Below, piece after piece: positions 1 through 6,315 of a DNA stretch of 8,948 bases. Origin of the DNA: Phycisphaerales bacterium (GTDB lineage: Bacteria; Planctomycetota; Phycisphaerae; Sedimentisphaerales; Anaerohalosphaeraceae). The notes below the pieces were generated by a model that made no database searches, was not told where the DNA came from, and saw only the letters and a list, made by a program, of their open reading frames with translations. The first letter of the stretch is position 1. The number at the start of each line of letters is the position of its first letter. Location of the stretch: positions 1-8,948 of the forward strand of contig DSDR01000091.1 of NCBI GenBank assembly GCA_011048645.1, written 5' to 3'. A program made the position numbers and the translations under genes.

Positions 1-10
1 TGAAATTCAT
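1..10 (-). CDS. First codons of a downstream gene, probably an anti-sigma/FecR-like protein (runs off the left edge)
   Basis: On the minus strand an ATG at 10-8 follows the stop codon of sigma factor B by 12 bases and opens a frame beginning Met-Asn-Phe before the window ends. No product can be read from three codons. The proposal rests on context: at the other sigma factor in this window the adjacent downstream gene is a FecR protein that also begins Met-Asn, and genes placed directly after ECF sigma factors usually encode their anti-sigma factor. No good Shine-Dalgarno sequence is seen immediately upstream (AACCAGCCAAAA), so the true start could lie further left. This is an inference from position, not a recognition. 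Confidence 0.35.
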
Positions 11-22
11 TTTTGGCTGGTT

Positions 23-568
23 TCACGATACGTCTCCGGTATCCATCGTTTTATCGATACATCGCAGCAAAAGGGTTTTGATGCGAGCGAGTCGTTTATA
101 AGCCATATGAACCGACATTCCGAAATCGGACGCCATATCGACGACAGACATCCGGCGAGTAAACCGCTTATTGAGAAAGGCCAGATCGACTCTGTGCAGT
201 TTCTTCATACATTGAGCCAAAATATCCAACCGAACATCCATTTCATCAGACAATCGCTGCTGTTCCACTTCGAGAAGCCGGATGGCTTCTTCACTGAAAT
301 GGACAATCGAACGTTTTTGTTTTTTACGATAGGTAAAGATATGGTATTTGGAGATGGTAATCGCCCATGCAAGAAATTGGGTTCCCGGTTTATAATCCTC
401 AAAATGTTCAAGCATGTAGGTAATGGACGTCTGAAGAATATCTTCCGCATCCGTTTTATTAGGAACCATAGATTGAATATAACTATGGATTTTGTAGTAA
501 TTAGGTGTCAACAATTCTACAAATTCAGAATTTCGACTCTTTTCTTTCATCTTCGGCTGCGCGTTCAT
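23..568 (-). CDS. ECF-type RNA polymerase sigma-70 factor B (Rhodopirellula/Verrucomicrobium-like family)
   Basis: A small alternative sigma factor that would direct RNA polymerase to a limited set of promoters. From the chosen start it has 181 residues. Region sigma-2 spans about residues 13-85, with the family signature VPNKTDAEDILQ at 35-46 and an FLAWA motif at 65-69. Region sigma-4 spans about 115-170, with the helix-turn-helix around SVVDMASDFGMSVHMAYKRL. It is clearly a paralogue of the sigma factor at 5577-6092: both share the VPN-x2-DAEDILQ block and both end in GDV plus one residue. The frame is open to a TTG at 622, but alignment with the paralogue favours ATG 568 (AAAGG a few bases upstream) or ATG 550. 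A gene starting 12 bases after its stop is probably its anti-sigma partner. It lies 207 bases after the LamG gene and beyond that gene's terminator, so it probably has its own promoter. Family assignment is firm; the regulon is unknown. Confidence 0.88.
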   Translation of the reverse strand: MNAQPKMKEKSRNSEFVELLTPNYYKIHSYIQSMVPNKTDAEDILQTSITYMLEHFEDYKPGTQFLAWAITISKYHIFTYRKKQKRSIVHFSEEAIRLLEVEQQRLSDEMDVRLDILAQCMKKLHRVDLAFLNKRFTRRMSVVDMASDFGMSVHMAYKRLARIKTLLLRCIDKTMDTGDVS

Positions 569-666
569 ATCCCTTTGCTTATCCCAATCCAAAAAGACAG
601 TCCCTGTTATGTAAAGGCGCAATTTGACCTATTTAGCCGTATATTTTGATTTTTTTTGGGGTGATG

Positions 667-691
667 GACAAAAAATTTCGCGGTTGATTCC
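667..691 (-). promoter_or_regulatory. Possible ECF-type promoter upstream of sigma factor B
   Basis: On the minus strand GGAATC (691-686) is followed after 16 bases by GTC (669-667). This resembles the general ECF promoter layout of a GGAAC-like -35 and a GTC-like -10 element, and an ECF sigma factor often transcribes its own gene. The match is short, and no copy of the pattern was seen upstream of sigma factor A, the PEP-CTERM gene or the LamG gene. It may well be chance. Confidence 0.2.
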
Positions 692-716
692 AGATGAATC
701 GGACATACAAATGCAA

Positions 717-750
717 GGTTTCCGGGCGTCTGACTCCACGCCCGGAAACC
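717..750 (-). terminator. Strong hairpin terminator after the LamG gene
   Basis: A perfect 13-base inverted repeat (GGTTTCCGGGCGT at 717-729 and its complement at 738-750) with an 8-base loop starts 25 bases past the stop of the LamG gene. The stem core is GC-rich. On the minus strand the following bases are TTGCATTTGTATG, only moderately T-rich, so the U-tract is imperfect. Position and stem strength still make a transcription terminator the best reading. It would separate the surface-protein genes from sigma factor B. Confidence 0.7.
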
Positions 751-775
751 ATTTGAACTTCAGACAATGTCTGCC

Positions 776-2929
776 TTATTCAGGATAGATGCGATAGTGA
801 TCCAGCCATGTCTCTGCAAATATCGCAAAATCAGCCAGGCCGACCATGCAGTCGCCATCGAAATCAAACGGAAGATCATACAACTCATAGTTGCACACCC
901 AGTCGCCGCGAACCGCCAGATAATCCTGTGCGATTTGTTCGGTCGTGCGGGCATAGTTGTAAATCTTCAAATCGTCAATCCGACCGTTGAAGTAGGGGTC
1001 AGGCCACTGACTCTTGCCCAGGTAGTTCAACTCGGCAGCCACATCAATCGGATCAAGGGTCATCCCGGTATTGGTGGCGACCAATTCACCGTTGTGGTAC
1101 AACCGCCCTGTATCGCCGGTGATCGTTACCGTGACATAATGCCATTCGCCGGCGGTCAGCGCCCCGGCCTCAAGCAGCTGCTCATCAACGTCGGGGGTGC
1201 GTATGGCAAACCGCATCACCCCCCAACCGGCATCGGCGGTCAGGAACAGGTAATTGTCTGTACCGGTACCGAAATCCAGAACACGCGCCCAGCCGGGCAG
1301 GCTCTCGGGATAAATCCACAGGCTGATGGTGATATCCTTGTAATCTGCAACCCCGGCCGGAAGCTGGGCAAACTGGGCATCCGCCGTATTCGGATCATCC
1401 CCTTGCGGATTATCAAACTTCAACGCATACGCACCGTCCAGCTCCGGCATGCCGGCGTCCAGAACGGGGACGTCTTCACCGGTGTCGTCGCTCATCATCG
1501 CCGCATCCAAACCGCTGACGATATCCGGCGTCACATAAACACCCTCTTCGTCGGACATCACCTCAAACGGATAATGGCTCATCAAACGCGGATACCACAA
1601 TATGGCGGCAGGTGAAGGAAGTGAAGCAATGCCCTCGTCATCCGGATCCCCGTTATAAGCGATACAGTAAAACTCGCCTTCGTCTGCAACGGTGGCACCG
1701 GTAATGACCAGCGTATTGGTTTGCGTGCCGGAATAGATGCCGCCGTCAGCCAACTGGGTATCCGGATCGCCGACCTTAAACCATCGGAAATCGGTCGCCA
1801 CAGCGCCCGTGGTTACGCTGAACGATGCGTTGCCGTCAAAATCGGCCACCGCATGTTCCGGGCCGGAAAGAATCCGAGGCGTAGCGCCAACGGTGGTAAA
1901 GCTCCAGACAGGCCCGATGATATTATTGGGATCGCCGGCGCCATAAGGATTTCCGGTTCCGTCGTCCATCGCCTGCTCGATCTGCCAGTAGTACGTTGTC
2001 GACTGACCCAGGAGGATCGGTCCATACTCATTGTACGGATCGGTCTCATAGGGATCTTCAGCGTGGACCTGCTCAACATAATCCAGCGGATACAAGTTGG
2101 GGTCATCCTCGCCGCCGAGCGAAAGATAAATGTAATATCCGAGGGTATCGGGGTTCACGGGATATTCCCTTGCAGTATTCGGATCGCCTCCGGCCATCCA
2201 ACCCAGCGTTACCTCGGTCTCTGCCTGTGAGATCAGCGTCCCAACCGTTCCGTCGTCATTGTCCGGCAAGACCACCGGGTCGTGAGGCTCTATGTCCGAA
2301 CCCATAATAATCTTGAGATTGTCCATTTCCCACACTTGGGTCCATGACTCCCCGGCGGGCACAGACAGACCCGGCCACGGCATCCCCACCTCAAGCGACC
2401 ACCGAGACTGGGTCAAGTCCCAGTCGGTGCCTTGCCACCAGTTTTTGGTGAAGTCCGCCAGGTTGAATTCCACACGAACCCAACCGTCTGCTTGAGCAAG
2501 CTCCACCGTGGGAAAACCATGTCCATTGTCATCTCCGCCTGCTGCGGGTGTGGTAACGACAAAGAGTTCCAACGGAATGGGGTCCCAGTCACCCGAGACA
2601 TTGCGTAAGTCAAATGAAATGGTATAATCCGCCGGATCGGCGCTGGTGTTTCCGGTCAGCGTAATGTCCCACTTGGACCCAAATCGGCTGTCCTGGGCTG
2701 AATCGCCGCTGTTATTGACCGTGCCGGTATGCCGAATGACGATATTTCCGTTAACCTCTTCATACACTGCTTGATGCGCGGTAACCGCCCCGCCGGTCCA
2801 GTTCCAGCCGCCGGCGCCGGCGCCCGGAGTTTGGTCGTTATAATCGTTCTCATACAAGACCGCCGCACGGCCGGACGCGGCCAACAGCATGAGAACCATC
2901 ATGACGAACAATAAAGTTACCTTTCTCAT
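776..2929 (-). CDS. Secreted multidomain LamG-like protein with Ig-like domain and C-terminal dockerin-like EF-hand tail
   Basis: A 717-residue exported protein. Residues 1-22 form a classic signal peptide (MRK, a hydrophobic run, then SGRA before the likely cleavage). About 23-210 is a beta-rich, Trp/Asp-rich region resembling a carbohydrate-binding jelly roll. About 215-347 looks fibronectin-III-like, ending in YYWQI and WSFTT motifs. About 350-445 is Ig-like, with the DEGEFYCIAYN signature at 416-426. About 449-672 is a LamG/concanavalin-like fold with DITISLWIYP, GEWHYVTVTI, GRLYHNGELV and GRIDDLKIYNYA. Residues 689-700 (DFDGDCMVGLAD) form an EF-hand-like calcium loop with Asp at 1, 3, 5 and 12, followed by FAIFAETWLD, as in single-repeat dockerin-like tails common in planctomycete exported proteins. 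The start at ATG 2929 is set by AAGGAGA seven bases upstream and by the signal peptide; the longer frame to 3043 would begin inside a hairpin. No catalytic residues are recognised, so a binding or structural role at the surface is inferred. Confidence 0.85.
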   Translation of the reverse strand: MRKVTLLFVMMVLMLLAASGRAAVLYENDYNDQTPGAGAGGWNWTGGAVTAHQAVYEEVNGNIVIRHTGTVNNSGDSAQDSRFGSKWDITLTGNTSADPADYTISFDLRNVSGDWDPIPLELFVVTTPAAGGDDNGHGFPTVELAQADGWVRVEFNLADFTKNWWQGTDWDLTQSRWSLEVGMPWPGLSVPAGESWTQVWEMDNLKIIMGSDIEPHDPVVLPDNDDGTVGTLISQAETEVTLGWMAGGDPNTAREYPVNPDTLGYYIYLSLGGEDDPNLYPLDYVEQVHAEDPYETDPYNEYGPILLGQSTTYYWQIEQAMDDGTGNPYGAGDPNNIIGPVWSFTTVGATPRILSGPEHAVADFDGNASFSVTTGAVATDFRWFKVGDPDTQLADGGIYSGTQTNTLVITGATVADEGEFYCIAYNGDPDDEGIASLPSPAAILWYPRLMSHYPFEVMSDEEGVYVTPDIVSGLDAAMMSDDTGEDVPVLDAGMPELDGAYALKFDNPQGDDPNTADAQFAQLPAGVADYKDITISLWIYPESLPGWARVLDFGTGTDNYLFLTADAGWGVMRFAIRTPDVDEQLLEAGALTAGEWHYVTVTITGDTGRLYHNGELVATNTGMTLDPIDVAAELNYLGKSQWPDPYFNGRIDDLKIYNYARTTEQIAQDYLAVRGDWVCNYELYDLPFDFDGDCMVGLADFAIFAETWLDHYRIYPE

Positions 2930-2934
2930 TTTGG

Positions 2935-2941
2935 GTCTCCT
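2935..2941 (-). promoter_or_regulatory. Ribosome binding site that fixes the LamG gene start
   Basis: On the minus strand AAGGAGA lies about seven bases before ATG 2929, close to the Shine-Dalgarno consensus at ideal spacing. It selects this ATG over the in-frame ATG at 3043, which adds 38 residues ahead of an otherwise clean signal peptide. Confidence 0.8.
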
Positions 2942-3013
2942 TAACTCTAAAAGTAATAATAGATTAATAGTCAAGAGTTTACATCTCTTGTGTATCAGCC
3001 GTATTGACCGACC

Positions 3014-3052
3014 ATTCTGCTGATGGCCGTAAAGCAGCGCCATCAGCAGAAT
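3014..3052 (-). terminator. Perfect 14-bp hairpin between the PEP-CTERM and LamG genes (attenuator or terminator)
   Basis: ATTCTGCTGATGGC at 3014-3027 is exactly complementary to 3039-3052, with an 11-base loop. It lies 37-75 bases past the stop of the PEP-CTERM gene and about 85 bases before the LamG start. On the minus strand the stem is followed by GGTCGGTCAATACGG with no T-tract, so it does not look like a full intrinsic terminator. A partial terminator or an mRNA 3'-end stabiliser that makes the upstream small gene more abundant than the downstream large one is more likely. The structure is seen directly; the role is inferred. Confidence 0.6.
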
Positions 3053-3088
3053 TAGAACGGATGGAAACCAACCAACATGTGCGCAACG

Positions 3089-3745
3089 TTATTTGCGTTT
3101 TCTTAGCAGGGCCACAGAACCCAGACTCAGCAGAACCAGCGACGCCGGCTCCGGAATGACGCTAACGCTAATTTCATCGATCTGTGCGATCTTGTCACCC
3201 GTCGTATTCTGGAAAAGAATGCCGAGTGTACCACCGACCGATTCAGGCGTTGCTGTGATTCCAACAGGGTCAGAATACCAGACCCCATCACCCAACGAAA
3301 CCCAGACAAAGTCCTGTACGTAACTTCCGATTACATTGGCGGGATCGTCATAGAACAAGGTGGCCGTCCACTCACCTCTCCCGTCTCCGCTACCCTGCCA
3401 ACCCCACACGCCGGCCAAATAGCTAATGGTAAATATATCACCGGACTGAATGACGTAATTGCTCATGTTGTAGGCGCCGTCGCCGGGACTCATAAAGGCC
3501 GCCTGCCCATAAGCGTAATCATCAGGAAGCCACCAGGCACTTGGTCCTTCAACCCCTGCGTCATTCAAAGGATGGGCAGGATAGTCGCTCCAGCCAATGA
3601 TATCTGCATTCGGATTATCAAATCCAGTGGCAATATGAGTAATTCCGCTGTCAAAATCCAGGTTAGTGAACGACGATGAGATGTCAACCGCCTGTACGAC
3701 TGTGGCCAACGCAACCACCATTGATAAAACTAATACTCTTTTCAT
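3089..3745 (-). CDS. PEP-CTERM sorting domain-containing exported protein
   Basis: A 218-residue exported protein of unknown biochemical function. Residues 1-19 are a signal peptide (MKR, hydrophobic core, VQA before the likely cut). The middle (about 20-195) is acidic, rich in Trp, Gly and Asp, and predicted beta-rich, with segments such as GDGRGEWTATLFY and NTTGDKIAQIDEISVSV that recur in small PEP-CTERM proteins with a jelly-roll-like fold. The C-terminus is the canonical tripartite sorting signal: IPEPASL at 197-203, a short hydrophobic helix to about 214, and a basic RKRK end. In known systems an exosortase cuts at the PEP motif and attaches or releases the protein at the surface; no exosortase gene lies in this window. 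The ATG at 3745 is supported by GGAGGT seven bases upstream. It follows the FecR gene by 170 bases, with a candidate promoter between, and precedes the LamG gene in the same direction. Confidence 0.88.
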   Translation of the reverse strand: MKRVLVLSMVVALATVVQAVDISSSFTNLDFDSGITHIATGFDNPNADIIGWSDYPAHPLNDAGVEGPSAWWLPDDYAYGQAAFMSPGDGAYNMSNYVIQSGDIFTISYLAGVWGWQGSGDGRGEWTATLFYDDPANVIGSYVQDFVWVSLGDGVWYSDPVGITATPESVGGTLGILFQNTTGDKIAQIDEISVSVIPEPASLVLLSLGSVALLRKRK

Positions 3746-3752
3746 CTTTCAG

Positions 3753-3758
3753 ACCTCC
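3753..3758 (-). promoter_or_regulatory. Strong ribosome binding site of the PEP-CTERM gene
   Basis: GGAGGT on the minus strand sits seven bases before ATG 3745. It is the strongest Shine-Dalgarno match in the window and suggests high translation of this gene. Confidence 0.8.
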
Positions 3759-3829
3759 ACAAAATTTAAGTTTCGGGTAAATACCCACCACATTTAATGT
3801 ATCCCTACACAAACAACCACTTCCTACGG

Positions 3830-3859
3830 ATCATACTTTACTCCACATTTTAATGTCTT
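3830..3859 (-). promoter_or_regulatory. Candidate promoter for the PEP-CTERM/LamG gene pair
   Basis: On the minus strand AAGACA (3859-3854, four of six bases matching TTGACA) and TATGAT (3835-3830, five of six matching TATAAT) are separated by 18 bases. This would start transcription about 75-80 bases before ATG 3745, leaving a leader that holds a small GGGT/ACCC hairpin (3775-3786). The spacing and the -10 match are good, but such matches occur by chance in AT-rich spacers. If the genes are read by one of the ECF factors instead, the real promoter would look different. Confidence 0.35.
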
Positions 3860-3874
3860 TGACGTCAACCTCCT

Positions 3875-3894
3875 TTCTTCGATTGATCGAACAA
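3875..3894. promoter_or_regulatory. Operator-like palindrome upstream of the PEP-CTERM gene
   Basis: TTCGATTGATCGAA (3878-3891) is a perfect palindrome of two 6-base arms around a 2-base centre. It extends to 20 bases (3875-3894) with one mismatched pair. The tiny centre makes an RNA hairpin unlikely, so a dimeric DNA-binding protein site is the better reading. It lies between the FecR stop and the candidate -35 element, 16 bases upstream of the latter, where an activator or repressor could act. No regulator is identified. Confidence 0.35.
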
Positions 3895-3915
3895 TTGGAT
3901 TTTTGCCATTTATCT

Positions 3916-5580
3916 TCATTTCGATTCCAAAATCAGAACCGGATCAACAAACATCCCCCAATCGCTGTCAATCGGCGGATAGTCCCGGTTCTCATAAAAA
4001 CGCTCATTGGGATCCTGACCATCGGTCACGACAAGAGTCAAAAAACGATTCTGCTCGGAAAGCGGCAGCTCAATATCATAAAATTCCCCCCATCCCACTT
4101 GAGTTTTCTTGTATTGCAGCCGACCATCGACCAATATCCAGAAATCAGCATTGCTCAGTGCAGGACGCATTGCTTCTTTTTCAATGCCGAATCGGGATAC
4201 AAAACGAACAAAATTGGCGTCCGGCAAGAGCGCTCGCAAGGCCTGAAGGTCATAGGTAACGCCGATATTGGCATGCAGCAGTAAACACTTGAACGCACTG
4301 GGGCCGCTTGGCTGCGGCATGCCCCGAAAGGCCTGAAAATCATAAAGTCTAACCGCATTGAGAACATTGTTAAAGCAATGACCGCTGGTGGGCGGACAGG
4401 CTTCAAACAGATGTCCCTCGGTACTGATAATCTGCGGCGTCCGTCCGTCCGGAATAAAAACCCCGTCAATATAAGGATTAAATAACACCGGACGAAAGTC
4501 ATTGGGTGCAGATTGTGTCTCAAGAAGTACCGACGCCGGCCTGCTGGAGGTCGGATTGATTCCCGTATCGAGTTGTCCTGTCCCGAATCCGTTGCCGCCG
4601 CCGACGATATCGGCCAGATCCAGCTTGTTCTGACCTCGCCAAACAAATTGTGTGTCAGAATCGATATGGCGGGCAAACAGCGTGGCGTCACAGACGATGT
4701 CTTCGAGCTGTCCGACGCGGGCGTCCAGTCGCTTGGCGTCTCCTGCCTCCACATAGACATTGATCCGGCTGCCGCGAACCCCTGAAACAAGGCTTGTCTT
4801 GCCGCGAACAACATGCAGTTCCGTGTTTCCGTGCATATCCTGCTGAACGCCGAACTCCGTCCCCAAATCAATGATCTTGGCGGTCGGCGTATTGACCAGA
4901 AAACCATAGGCCTGCGGCGGGATAATGGCGTAAATCCGTCCGTAATTGAGGTTGATTTGATCACTGGTCAGAATTTGAAATTCTGCCGGCCCTTCCAGCA
5001 CAACCGTCGCATCATTATCAAAGGCCAGGGTCGCAAGCCCTTCCCGAAGCAGCAGCATCTCCGAGCCGGTCTGCAGTCGTGTTCCATGACGCATCGACTG
5101 TGGCGGATCGGCCCATTTGGCGTTCAGGCTGTCTTTCAGCGTGGCGACCGAAATCCCCGACTTGGGCGGCGCAAACCGCGCAAATAAAACAAGAAACAAG
5201 ATCGCCGCAGTCGATACGATCAAAGAAATAATGGACGATTTTGAAATGCGGCGTTGGCCGGTCGGCCGATCCGCCGAACTGACAATCGCTGGTTCCGGCG
5301 GCGTACACGACCGCGGCAGATCAATGGCCGGCGCCGTGTTTTCATGCTGCAAAAGCAGTTCCCAAAACGCCTCATCAAACGCATCCGAATCGGTCATCTG
5401 ATCAACGGAATCACTCGAGCGAATGTGGCACAGGATGGATATATAATCCACATAATAGCGCACCGCCTGAGGGTGAGTGCAAAGCAATTCCTTCAATTGC
5501 ATAAACTGCTCCGGCGTAATATCTCCTTCAACCGAAGCGGTAATCAAGTTGTAGAGTTGCCTCACATCAAGCGAATTCAT
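3916..5580 (-). CDS. FecR-domain anti-sigma-like membrane protein with C-terminal NPCBM/NEW2-like domain
   Basis: A 554-residue single-pass membrane protein that probably controls the sigma factor encoded just upstream. Residues 1-110 are cytoplasmic; the first 80 resemble the short N-terminal helical domain of planctomycete anti-sigma proteins (LYNLITASVEGDITPEQ). One membrane helix covers about 115-135. The FecR domain follows at about 142-290, with the hallmark TPTAKIIDLGTEFGV at 231-245 and LHVVRGKTSLV at 255-265. Residues about 345-554 form a separate module (NPYIDGVFIPDG at 368-379, LTLVVTDGQDP at 514-524, DWGMFVDPVLIL at 540-551) that resembles the NPCBM/NEW2 carbohydrate-binding-like domain. 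The gene overlaps the sigma gene by 4 bases (ATGA), with AGGGGA upstream of the start, so the two are translationally coupled. The inferred role is sequestering sigma at the membrane and releasing it when the outer domain meets a ligand. Classical FecR proteins lack the NPCBM module. Confidence 0.87.
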   Translation of the reverse strand: MNSLDVRQLYNLITASVEGDITPEQFMQLKELLCTHPQAVRYYVDYISILCHIRSSDSVDQMTDSDAFDEAFWELLLQHENTAPAIDLPRSCTPPEPAIVSSADRPTGQRRISKSSIISLIVSTAAILFLVLFARFAPPKSGISVATLKDSLNAKWADPPQSMRHGTRLQTGSEMLLLREGLATLAFDNDATVVLEGPAEFQILTSDQINLNYGRIYAIIPPQAYGFLVNTPTAKIIDLGTEFGVQQDMHGNTELHVVRGKTSLVSGVRGSRINVYVEAGDAKRLDARVGQLEDIVCDATLFARHIDSDTQFVWRGQNKLDLADIVGGGNGFGTGQLDTGINPTSSRPASVLLETQSAPNDFRPVLFNPYIDGVFIPDGRTPQIISTEGHLFEACPPTSGHCFNNVLNAVRLYDFQAFRGMPQPSGPSAFKCLLLHANIGVTYDLQALRALLPDANFVRFVSRFGIEKEAMRPALSNADFWILVDGRLQYKKTQVGWGEFYDIELPLSEQNRFLTLVVTDGQDPNERFYENRDYPPIDSDWGMFVDPVLILESK

Positions 5581-6092
5581 ACCACGTCCCCTGACATCAT
5601 CGCGCGTGTTATACAGCGTTGCAGCGAAACAAAAATCATAGAAATCCGCCGATAAAGCAAATGGGCCGGCTTATTCAATTTTCGGGCGATGTCCTGTACC
5701 GAAACACGCTGATAATACCGCAACTCCAATAAATGTCGATCTGTTCGGTCGAGTTTGCTCATGCAAATTTTCAATGCCGCGCGTTGCTCTTCGAAATACA
5801 CAGACGCCTCTTGGTGAACCGAACACAGACGCTCAAGGAGATCATCATCAAGCCGGTACTCGTTCTTTTTTGTTCTGTAGTAATTGGATATATTAAATCT
5901 GACAATTTTCCGCGCCCACGTCAAAAAAAGTGTGCTGCTGTCAAAGGTGTCAAATTTATCCCACATAATGCTGGCTGATTTTTGCAAAATATCCTCCGCA
6001 TCTGAGTAATTAGGCACCAACGTCAGTATAAAGTTAAACAGATGCTGTTGATATTTAATAAAATAGCCGACAAACTCATCTTTTTTGGACAT
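5577..6092 (-). CDS. ECF-type RNA polymerase sigma-70 factor A (Rhodopirellula/Verrucomicrobium-like family)
   Basis: A 171-residue alternative sigma factor. Region sigma-2 covers about residues 7-75, with VPNYSDAEDILQ at 26-37, FLTWARKIVRFNISNYYR at 56-73 and the tyrosine/aromatic cluster usual for promoter melting. Region sigma-4 covers about 107-160, with a recognition helix-turn-helix around SVQDIARKLNKPAHLLYRRI. There is no sigma-1 or sigma-3 region, as expected for ECF factors. Two starts are possible: ATG 6104 adds four residues but has only a weak purine stretch ahead, while ATG 6092 has GAGG six bases upstream and gives an N-terminus (MSKKDEFV) like that of the paralogue, so 6092 is preferred. 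Its stop overlaps the start of the FecR gene, marking them as a sigma/anti-sigma pair. The exported-protein genes downstream are candidate targets. The paralogue at 23-568 shares the layout. Confidence 0.9.
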   Translation of the reverse strand: MSKKDEFVGYFIKYQQHLFNFILTLVPNYSDAEDILQKSASIMWDKFDTFDSSTLFLTWARKIVRFNISNYYRTKKNEYRLDDDLLERLCSVHQEASVYFEEQRAALKICMSKLDRTDRHLLELRYYQRVSVQDIARKLNKPAHLLYRRISMIFVSLQRCITRAMMSGDVV

Positions 6093-6218
6093 ATAATGCC
6101 TCATTCTTTCTGTCCAGATTGAAACATTCAGTAAATGCTCTGATTATGGTATGTAAACAAAATCCTGAATTGACAACATTTTCAAAGATAATGGGTATTT
6201 TTTGATATAACCAGATAA

Positions 6219-6269
6219 GATGCCACCGCTTCGCACTGCCGCATAAGCAATACTTTTGGCGGTGGCATC
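6219..6269. repeat. Long-loop perfect inverted repeat in the pssA-sigma A spacer
   Basis: GATGCCACCGC (6219-6229) is perfectly repeated in inverted orientation at 6259-6269, with a 29-base loop. It lies 47-97 bases past the pssA stop and touches the REP-like element at 6270-6291. On the minus strand it is followed by TTATCTGG, a poor U-tract, so it is not a clear terminator. It could be a palindromic repeat unit, an mRNA-end structure for the psd-pssA transcript, or a relic of an inserted element. The 223-base spacer (6093-6315) otherwise shows only a weak 63-codon frame that I do not accept as a gene. Confidence 0.5.
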
Positions 6270-6291
6270 AAAAAAGGTGCCTGAGCTTTTT
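6270..6291. repeat. Degenerate REP-like element (A-run, GGTGCCTGA, T-run)
   Basis: The plus strand reads six A, GGTGCCTGAGC, five T. On the minus strand AAAAAG and CTTTTT can pair across CTCAGGCAC. The TCAGGCACCTTTTT half resembles a palindromic repeat I recall from many bacterial genomes, often linked to IS200-like (Y1/TnpA-REP) transposases, whose intact form has GGTG in the other arm. Here that arm has lost bases, so it would be a decayed copy. The alternative is a weak AT-rich terminator for pssA. No transposase gene is nearby. Confidence 0.4.
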
Positions 6292-6315
6292 ACGAACTCT
6301 TGGAGGCGGTTGAAC

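Noticed and set aside
569..622. In-frame extension of sigma factor B to a TTG at 622 (18 extra residues)
   Set aside because: The extra residues have no counterpart in the paralogous sigma factor, TTG is a rare start, and ATG codons at 568 and 550 match the paralogue's N-terminus better.
650..657. Run of eight T on the plus strand near the sigma B gene
   Set aside because: No stem precedes it in either direction at useful distance, so it is not a convincing terminator tail.
767..1615. Long plus-strand open frame of 282 codons opposite the LamG gene
   Set aside because: It is antisense to a gene with a clear signal peptide and domain series, and its translation shows no recognisable family features.
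2972..2990. CAAGAG/CTCTTG small inverted repeat upstream of the LamG gene
   Set aside because: Only six bases per arm in an AT-rich spacer; too short to claim a function.
2930..3043. Longer start for the LamG protein at ATG 3043
   Set aside because: It would put 38 residues ahead of a normal signal peptide, begins inside the 3014-3052 hairpin, and lacks the strong AAGGAGA found before ATG 2929.
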